DNA from: JBDTMC01 sp039934475
GTDB taxonomy: Bacteria > Acidobacteriota > Terriglobia > Bryobacterales > Bryobacteraceae
DNA: 5,414 nt
Direction: 5' to 3'
NCBI GenBank assembly: GCA_039934475.1
Contig: JBDTMC010000519.1
Location: 1 to 5,414, forward strand
Shown here piece by piece: positions 1 through 3,867 of this stretch; within the stretch, counting starts at the first letter, position 1, and every line of letters starts with the position of its first letter. A program made the position numbers and the translations under genes. Under the pieces are notes generated by a model. It searched no databases. It was not told the origin of the DNA and saw only the letters and a list, made by a program, of their open reading frames with translations.

Positions 1-39
1 GCCTTGATCGATCCGGCGATCGCTATGCGGTACGAATGA
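1..39 (+). CDS. possible 3' end of an upstream gene (partial)
   Basis: Frame 1 reads ALIDPAIAMRYE followed by a TGA stop at 37-39. Nine of its twelve codons end in G or C, as in the clear genes of this window, so it may be the C-terminal tail of a gene that begins left of the window. Twelve residues are too few to identify a product. Frame 3 is also open from the left edge to a TGA at 111-113 that overlaps the next gene's ATG. It is rich in Arg and has only about half G/C third positions, so I prefer frame 1. Neither is secure. Confidence 0.3.
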   Translation, partial: ALIDPAIAMRYE

Positions 40-66
40 TTGGACGGCGCGGGCGAAAAACCTGGG

Positions 67-75
67 TGTTATATA
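67..75 (+). promoter_or_regulatory. possible extended -10 promoter
   Basis: TGTTATATA fits the extended -10 pattern TG-n-hexamer, with the hexamer TATATA at 70-75 matching four of six consensus bases. It sits in the AT-richest stretch of the leader, about 35 nt before the start of the exported DUF4097-like protein. No -35 element is seen 17 nt upstream (that position is GC-rich), which is tolerable for an extended -10. This is inferred from sequence alone. Confidence 0.35.
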
Positions 76-109
76 CAAACCACCGGCGATTCTGGACGTA
101 TATCAAGAC

Positions 110-928
110 ATGAAGTCCGCCTATCTGCGATACGCTCTCGCGACGGCATGCCTCACCATGATAGGGGCGACAGCCGGCGCTCAAATGAAAGACAACGCGG
201 AGAAGGAACTCAACTGCTCCCACCGCTGGCACAACGACGGGAGCGAATCCTATTGTGAAATGAAGGAACTGAGCGCGCCGGTAACGGGGCACCTCAGCGT
301 GGACGGCGGTACGAATGGCGGCGCCGCAGTGCGGGGATGGAATCGGAATGAGATTCTGGTGCGGGCACAGATTCAGACCTGGGCCGTTACCGACAGCGAG
401 GCCAAGGCGCTGGCCGGCCAGATTCGGATTGAAACCGCTGGTTCGCGAATCCAGGCGACGGGTCCGCGTTCGGAAGGCAAAGCTGGATGGGGCGTGAGCT
501 TTGAGATCTTTGTGCCGCATCGGACGGGTGTTTCGGCAAAGACCCACAATGGAGGGGTCTCGCTTTCCGACCTTCGCGGAGAGATCGAGTTCGAAGCGCT
601 GAATGGTGGCGTTTCGCTGAAACGCCTGGCCGGCGCTGTGCACGGCCGGACCACCAATGGGGGACTGAATATCGAGCTGGCCGGCGACCGCTGGGATGGC
701 GACCGGTTGGAGGCTGCGACCACCAACGGCGGGGTTCACCTGGAGGTACCGTCCGATTACTCAGCCCGCCTGGAAACGGGAACAGTGAACGGCGAGGTGC
801 GCGTGGATTTCCCGGTCACTGTGAGACGAGAGATCGGCCGGAACTTCGCGACGACGTTGGGTAAGGGCGGGCCGACTGTTCGCGTAACGACCACCAACGG
901 CGGCGTTAGAATTTCCAGGAAGTCCTGA
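110..928 (+). CDS. exported DUF4097-like protein with Asn-Gly-Gly repeat ladder
   Basis: The product is a 272-residue exported protein resembling the DUF4097 'putative adhesin' group, predicted to fold as a beta-helix-like stack; its molecular function is unknown. A signal peptide is clear: Lys2 and Arg7, a hydrophobic core at about 8-21, and an A-G-A cleavage site after residue 24. The mature part has Cys36 and Cys49 near its start, a possible disulphide. From residue 69 it repeats a turn-plus-strand unit, NGG followed by hydrophobic-x-hydrophobic: TNGGAAV (68), HNGGVSL (146), LNGGVSL (164), TNGGLNI (182), TNGGVHL (205), VNGEVRV (226), TNGGVRI (262), with a degenerate GKGG at 251. Spacing is 18-23 residues in the middle section. 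The ATG at 110 is chosen because it begins the signal peptide; no good Shine-Dalgarno precedes it. No catalytic motif, membrane anchor or sorting signal is seen. A role at the cell envelope is inference. Confidence 0.8.
   Translation: MKSAYLRYALATACLTMIGATAGAQMKDNAEKELNCSHRWHNDGSESYCEMKELSAPVTGHLSVDGGTNGGAAVRGWNRNEILVRAQIQTWAVTDSEAKALAGQIRIETAGSRIQATGPRSEGKAGWGVSFEIFVPHRTGVSAKTHNGGVSLSDLRGEIEFEALNGGVSLKRLAGAVHGRTTNGGLNIELAGDRWDGDRLEAATTNGGVHLEVPSDYSARLETGTVNGEVRVDFPVTVRREIGRNFATTLGKGGPTVRVTTTNGGVRISRKS
717..732 (+). repeat. 16-bp direct repeat, copy 1
   Basis: CGACCACCAACGGCGG encodes the T-T-N-G-G turn at residues 204-208 of the DUF4097-like protein and recurs exactly at 888-903. A diverged copy, with ACCACCAATGG, lies near 650-660. 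Such repeats reflect the internally repetitive protein and could allow unit gain or loss by slippage or recombination. Confidence 0.7.
888..903 (+). repeat. 16-bp direct repeat, copy 2
   Basis: Exact second copy of the sequence at 717-732, in the same reading frame. It encodes the final T-T-N-G-G turn (residues 261-265) just before the stop codon. Confidence 0.7.
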
Positions 929-1114
929 GGAGCCGGAGCAACGCTCCAGATATCCCTTCGGGAGATGGAGTCAAGAGAAGACGTAAGTCGAGAGCCTACC
1001 GGCAGAACAGCATTCTGACCGGGTACTATGTCGCTCTGTGACCCATCGTGGGATCGGGACTCACCTATGCTGCCGGCTGCGCGAACGGGTCTGTGCAGGC
1101 CTCAAGTAATTCAA
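929..1114. other. convergent intergenic region with hairpins
   Basis: This 186-nt gap lies between the stop codon of the DUF4097-like gene and the stop codon of the nuclease gene. No convincing coding frame is seen on either strand. It holds several inverted repeats. GGAGC-AAC-GCTCC at 935-947 overlaps, and is mutually exclusive with, a pairing of CTCCA (944-948) with TGGAG (966-970) that encloses TCCC-TTC-GGGA at 953-963. A longer hairpin lies at 997-1025. None is followed by a T tract on either strand, so classical intrinsic termination is uncertain. Confidence 0.5.
997..1025. terminator. long hairpin between convergent genes, possible bidirectional terminator
   Basis: The arm TACCGGCAGAA (997-1007) pairs with TTCTG-CCGG-TA on the 3' side (1013-1025) around a five-base loop CAGCA. 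The 3' arm has one bulged A (1018) and one bulged G (1023), giving 11 pairs in all. Its place between two convergent genes fits a shared transcript end. It lacks a run of T on either side, so it could instead act as a Rho-linked or mRNA-stabilising structure. Confidence 0.35.
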
Positions 1115-1888
1115 TCAAAGATTCAGGCTGATCCAGGCGGGAGCATGGTCGCTGGCATTGTCTTGGCCCCGCACCCAGCGGTCGACGCCGCCGTCCTCGA
1201 GTCGCCCGGACAGTACCGGCGAAAGCAGGAAATGATCGAGCCTCATGCCTTTGTCGGCGGCCCAGCGATCGCGTTCGTAGTCCCAGAATGTCCACAGAGG
1301 TCCTTGTGGTTGCAAGGTCCGCAGAGCATCACTCCAGCCCTGCGTTAACAGGTGGGCAAAGGCTTTCCGGCTTGCGGGTTGGACCAGAGCGTTCTTGTCC
1401 AAAGAGCGGGTTGGGTAGATGTCCTGCGCGGTTGGAACGACGTTGTAATCGCCCGCCAGTACGACGGGAAGTCCGGTGGAGATGAGGCCGGCGGCGTGTA
1501 CGGTGAGGCGTTCGAACCAGTCGAGTTTGTAGTTGAACTTCGGACCAGGCTGTGGATTGCCGTTCGGAAGATAGATAGAGGCGATGAGGACGCCATTCAC
1601 GGCCGCCTCAATGTAGCGTGCCTGTGAATCTTCAGGATTGCCGGGCAGGCTGGATTGGGTCAGCACGGGCTGGTGGTCTCGCGCGAGGATCGCCACACCA
1701 TTCCAGGAACGCTCACCCTGCCACACGGAGTGATAACCCAAGGCTTGCAGTGCGCGGTCGGGGAAGAACCTTTGCTCTGCCTTGATCTCCTGGAGGCAAA
1801 CTACATCGGGAAGTGCTTCGCCCAGCCAGGCCACCAGATTGTCGAGCCGCTTGTTGATGTTGTTGATGTTGAAGGTTGCGATTTTCAA
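1115..1888 (-). CDS. xth: exodeoxyribonuclease III (AP endonuclease, ExoIII/APE family)
   Basis: The product is a 257-residue cytoplasmic Mg2+-dependent nuclease of the endonuclease/exonuclease/phosphatase fold. The family cuts DNA 5' of abasic sites and degrades duplex DNA 3' to 5' in base excision repair. All the family's key positions are visible: Asn7 in FNINN, Glu34 in LQEIK, Tyr106 in SIYLPNG, Asp147 and Asn149 in GDYNV, Asp218 in MRLDHFL, and the terminal Asp247-His248 pair in SDHAP. The length is close to E. coli ExoIII (268). The start is TTG at 1886-1888: it places the family-typical N terminus KIATFNIN at residue 2, an in-frame TAA lies 27 nt upstream, and no in-frame ATG lies between. 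The ribosome site is weak. The gene lies 50 nt downstream of the kelch gene on the same strand, so co-transcription is possible but without functional logic. The N-terminal codons contain a tandem AACATCAAC repeat, normal for NINNIN in this family. Confidence 0.95.
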   Translation of the reverse strand: MKIATFNINNINKRLDNLVAWLGEALPDVVCLQEIKAEQRFFPDRALQALGYHSVWQGERSWNGVAILARDHQPVLTQSSLPGNPEDSQARYIEAAVNGVLIASIYLPNGNPQPGPKFNYKLDWFERLTVHAAGLISTGLPVVLAGDYNVVPTAQDIYPTRSLDKNALVQPASRKAFAHLLTQGWSDALRTLQPQGPLWTFWDYERDRWAADKGMRLDHFLLSPVLSGRLEDGGVDRWVRGQDNASDHAPAWISLNL

Positions 1889-1938
1889 GGTCCGGCTCGC
1901 AGAGCAACACCATTATCTGACGGGCCGAGGGGGCAGCG

Positions 1939-2922
1939 CTAACGGAAAATCCACGTCTGGTTCGTGAAGGGATTGCCAGTTAGTTCGCCTCCGAACATAA
2001 CTAATCCTCTGAAGTTGGGGTCGAAGGTCATGGAGACAGCCCAACGGCCAAACGGCGCGAAGGGTGTCTGGACTTGACTCCATTTGATTCCGTCCCAAGT
2101 CCACGTGTCATTCAAACCCGAGCCCGGCGTGGCGAACCCGCCGAACAATACGATGCCGACGCGGGCCACGTCGAATGTCATAGCAAGTGCGGTTCGCGCC
2201 GCAGGAGTTGTTCGGGGGAATTGCTGCGTCCAGGTGGCGCCGTCCCAGGTCCAAGTATCTCCATAGACCGTGCGGCAGCAGTCCCCGCCGCCACTATCAC
2301 CTCCGAACAGAAGCACTTTCTGGTTGATGGCGTCATAGGCGAGGGTTGTCCCGCGGGGCGAGGGACTGGTGGCGGGGAATTTTTGCCTCCACGCCTTCGT
2401 CCTCCCACTCCATTCCCAAGTGTCGGCGAGCGTGATGCCGTTGCTGCCGTAGCCCCCAAAAAGCACAATCGTGCGGGTGGCGGCGTCATAGACCATTTGC
2501 TGGGCGTTGAAGCTGCGGGCGGGTGGGCCGACGAGCGAAAACTGCTGAGTCCAAGTGGCGCCGTCCCAAGTCCAGGTCTCGTTCGAATCGGCGGAATCGG
2601 TCCTGGTGCCGCCGAACAAGACCGCGGTTTTCGAAATTGGATCGTAGACGAGGTTCGCGCCAGAAAGAGCAGGTGGGGATGAGGCTGGGGAGAGTTGCAA
2701 CCAGCCATTCTGGCGCGTGAATGTCCAGGTGTCTCCGTAGACAACGTTTGTAGGCCCGCCACCGTAGAGGACGGTAGAGTGAGTGCCTGCATCGTAGGCC
2801 ATGGCAGCGCAACAGCGCGGCGAGGGTAAGGTGGTGAGGGCAGGTTTGATCCAGTTTGGAGTCTGGGCGGAACAGGCGGCCAGGAGCACCAGTGAGGCTT
2901 GCAGCGTCTTTAAGATTCTCAT
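1939..2922 (-). CDS. six-bladed kelch-repeat propeller, putative lipoprotein
   Basis: The product is a 327-residue exported beta-propeller; no specific ligand or activity can be assigned. The N terminus MRILK leads into a hydrophobic stretch ending LLAAC, a good lipobox with Cys17 as the lipidated residue. Signal peptidase I cleavage after Ala19 is an alternative. Six kelch units follow, each with a hydrophobic-x-YD/FD strand, a V-L-F-G-G turn and a D-T-W-x-W strand. The GG turns are at about 54, 104, 156, 207, 261 and 311, and the matching Trp motifs at 66, 117, 169, 224, 274 and 324. The last unit ends at the C terminus with TWIFR, so the propeller appears complete. Two vicinal Cys pairs occur (37-38 and 215-216). 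The frame stays open for 52 codons upstream of 2922, but I start at 2922 because this ATG gives the signal sequence and has GCGAGA upstream. The upstream extension would also overlap the permease gene. It diverges from the permease and precedes the nuclease by 50 nt. Confidence 0.88.
   Translation of the reverse strand: MRILKTLQASLVLLAACSAQTPNWIKPALTTLPSPRCCAAMAYDAGTHSTVLYGGGPTNVVYGDTWTFTRQNGWLQLSPASSPPALSGANLVYDPISKTAVLFGGTRTDSADSNETWTWDGATWTQQFSLVGPPARSFNAQQMVYDAATRTIVLFGGYGSNGITLADTWEWSGRTKAWRQKFPATSPSPRGTTLAYDAINQKVLLFGGDSGGGDCCRTVYGDTWTWDGATWTQQFPRTTPAARTALAMTFDVARVGIVLFGGFATPGSGLNDTWTWDGIKWSQVQTPFAPFGRWAVSMTFDPNFRGLVMFGGELTGNPFTNQTWIFR
2218..2259 (-). repeat. kelch-unit DNA repeat, copy in blade 4
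   Basis: This 42-bp segment encodes DTWTWDGATWTQQF and matches 35 of 42 bases of the segment at 2539-2580 (blade 2). A more diverged relative lies near 2069-2110 (blade 5, DTWTWDGIKWSQV). High nucleotide similarity between non-adjacent blades suggests fairly recent duplication or conversion among repeats. Confidence 0.7.
2539..2580 (-). repeat. kelch-unit DNA repeat, copy in blade 2
   Basis: Counterpart of the 2218-2259 repeat, encoding ETWTWDGATWTQQF. Seven of 42 bases differ; only one difference changes the protein (Asp to Glu at the first residue). Confidence 0.7.
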
Positions 2923-2953
2923 TCGTTGTTCTCGCCGGATGAGTAACAGTATA

Positions 2954-2974
2954 CGTGCCGCACGCCGCGGCATG
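2954..2974. repeat. inverted repeat between divergent genes
   Basis: TGCCGC (2956-2961) and GCGGCA (2967-2972) are perfect inverted arms around ACGCC. The stem extends by a G-U and a C-G pair to 2954-2974. It lies directly next to both -10 candidates and three bases before the permease ribosome-binding site. It could be an operator or a leader hairpin, or a chance GC-rich palindrome. Confidence 0.4.
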
Positions 2975-2976
2975 GT

Positions 2977-2980
2977 AGGA
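2977..2980 (+). promoter_or_regulatory. ribosome-binding site deciding the permease start
   Basis: AGGA lies nine bases before the ATG at 2990. The other in-frame ATGs at 2972 and 2801 have no comparable site, and the longer frames would put a non-hydrophobic, Arg-rich stretch before the first membrane segment. Confidence 0.6.
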
Positions 2981-2989
2981 TTTCGAGCG

Positions 2990-3784
2990 ATGACTTCTAC
3001 CAACACCGTGATTCTGGCAGTGGTGTTTCTGGTGACGAGCGGCATCAGCGTTGTCACCGGCAGCACGTCCGTGATCACCGTCCCTGTGATGTTTCAACTG
3101 GGAATGGATCCACGCGTCGCGGTAGCAACGAATATGTTCGCGTTGACCTTCATGAGCGTGGGGGGCACGCTGCCTTTTTTACAGGGAGATGCATTGAACC
3201 GGCGGCGCTTACCTGGCCTCATAGCCGCTACGCTTGCGGGCTCAGCGGTGGGCGCGCTGCTGCTACTGATCATTCCGGCGAGAATTGTGCCGGGATTCGT
3301 CTCGACTGCCATCATTGGGCTGGCTATCTTCTCCGTGATTTATCGACGTTCGGATATCGAGATGTCCGGCTCGCCCCATCGCTCGCTGGAACTAACAGGG
3401 TATGTTTTGACGTTTCTACTGGGGATCTATGGAGGGGTGTTCAGCGGCGGTTATGTGACGATACTGACGGCGGTTTTTGTAGCTGCGTTTCGGATGACGT
3501 TTATTGAAGCCATCGCGACCACCAAACTTGTCAATATCTTCTCCTCCGGTATCGCCACTGCGATTTTCATGTGGCACGGCTTGGTAGATTACCGCCTGGG
3601 GCTTATCTTTGGCGCAACCATGTTTGTAGGAGCTCTGTTAGGAGCGCGTTTTGCGCGGCGGCTGCAAAACGTTTGGCTGAAACGCATTTACCTTGCCGCC
3701 GTGTGGTTGCTTGCATTGAAAACGCTGCTCTTCGACGTGCTGCGCCCCGGCCAAGGGGTGGAAACTCCCGTGGGCGGCCACTGA
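2990..3784 (+). CDS. TauE/SafE-family membrane permease (sulfite exporter family)
   Basis: The product is a 264-residue polytopic inner-membrane protein of the TauE/SafE (formerly DUF81) family, whose studied members move sulfite, sulfoacetate or other small organosulfur anions; the substrate here cannot be told. The two-fold family pattern is visible. The N-terminal half has VTGSTSVITVPVMFQLGMDP and then AVATNMFAL (44-52). The C-terminal half has LGIYGGVFSGGYVTIL (144-159) and then EAIATTKLVNIFSS (173-186). Hydrophobic segments lie at about 7-34, 43-63, 75-95, 99-118, 135-165, 172-195, 203-222 and 231-250, consistent with seven or eight membrane passes. The length is usual for the family. 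The first half has Ser-Thr-Ser (25-27) where many relatives have a Gly-rich Pro-Gly-x-Gly stretch, a mild deviation. It is divergent from the kelch gene and no sulfur-metabolism gene is adjacent, so the role is open. Confidence 0.88.
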   Translation: MTSTNTVILAVVFLVTSGISVVTGSTSVITVPVMFQLGMDPRVAVATNMFALTFMSVGGTLPFLQGDALNRRRLPGLIAATLAGSAVGALLLLIIPARIVPGFVSTAIIGLAIFSVIYRRSDIEMSGSPHRSLELTGYVLTFLLGIYGGVFSGGYVTILTAVFVAAFRMTFIEAIATTKLVNIFSSGIATAIFMWHGLVDYRLGLIFGATMFVGALLGARFARRLQNVWLKRIYLAAVWLLALKTLLFDVLRPGQGVETPVGGH

Positions 3785-3800
3785 GGGCCGCACGCGGGAG
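3765..3800 (+). terminator. strong hairpin terminator overlapping the permease stop codon
   Basis: CTCCCGTGGGCGGCC (3765-3779) pairs with GGCCGCACGCGGGAG (3786-3800): fifteen positions with one G-A mismatch and one G-U pair, around the six-base loop ACTGAG. The TGA stop of the permease (3782-3784) lies in that loop. A short T-rich stretch TTTAT follows on the plus strand, and AAA precedes the 5' arm, so TTT follows on the minus strand too. The structure therefore suits a bidirectional terminator for the convergent permease and Fn3 genes. Confidence 0.6.
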
Positions 3801-3867
3801 AGTTTATCCGTCACCGGCGCTGGCCGCGAGGCGTGCCAACCGGAAGGGCGAAATCCCACGCTCCCTT
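3785..3867. other. convergent intergenic region
   Basis: This 83-nt gap separates the permease stop from the Fn3/Ig gene stop. It contains the 3' arm of the terminator hairpin. A second weaker inverted repeat, GAAGGG (3843-3848) with CCCTTC (3863-3868), has a 14-nt loop and reaches the first base of the Fn3 gene's stop codon. No coding frame is supported. Confidence 0.5.

Larger units (their letters stand above)
2923..2989. promoter_or_regulatory. divergent promoter region, kelch and permease genes
   Basis: Only 67 nt separate the two divergent start codons, so both promoters must lie here or inside the opposite gene. For the kelch gene, TATACT on the minus strand (2948-2953) matches five of six -10 bases and would give an untranslated leader of about 18 nt; no good -35 is seen. 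For the permease, TTGTTC (2926-2931) and TATACG (2950-2955), spaced 18 nt, form a weak candidate. The two -10 candidates overlap, so transcription in the two directions may be mutually exclusive. This is motif reading only. Confidence 0.35.

Noticed and set aside
23..739. Long minus-strand open frame opposite the DUF4097-like gene
   Set aside because: It is antisense to a gene with a clear signal peptide and repeat motifs, and its product is Pro/Arg/His-rich with no domain pattern.
1028..1348. Plus-strand small frame in the convergent gap
   Set aside because: Most of it lies antisense to the nuclease C terminus, there is no ribosome site, and the composition is typical of a shadow frame.
1851..1875. 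Tandem GTTGATGTT-like repeat, possible phase-variation tract
   Set aside because: It encodes the N-I-N-N-I-N motif usual for this ExoIII subgroup, so protein constraint explains it.
1713..1913. Small ATG-started frame across the nuclease start
   Set aside because: It overlaps conserved ExoIII codons out of frame and gives a Gln/His-rich product typical of a shifted frame.
2178..2792. Minus-strand frame inside the kelch gene
   Set aside because: A Ser/Pro/Arg-rich shadow of the kelch repeats in another frame with no signal or motif.
2801..2989. Longer start for the permease at 2801
   Set aside because: It would lie inside the kelch gene on the opposite strand and add a hydrophilic N terminus; the ATG at 2990 has AGGA nine bases upstream.
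2923..3078. Longer start for the kelch protein
   Set aside because: The extension would overlap the permease coding region, is Arg-rich, and would bury the signal peptide and lipobox that begin at 2922.
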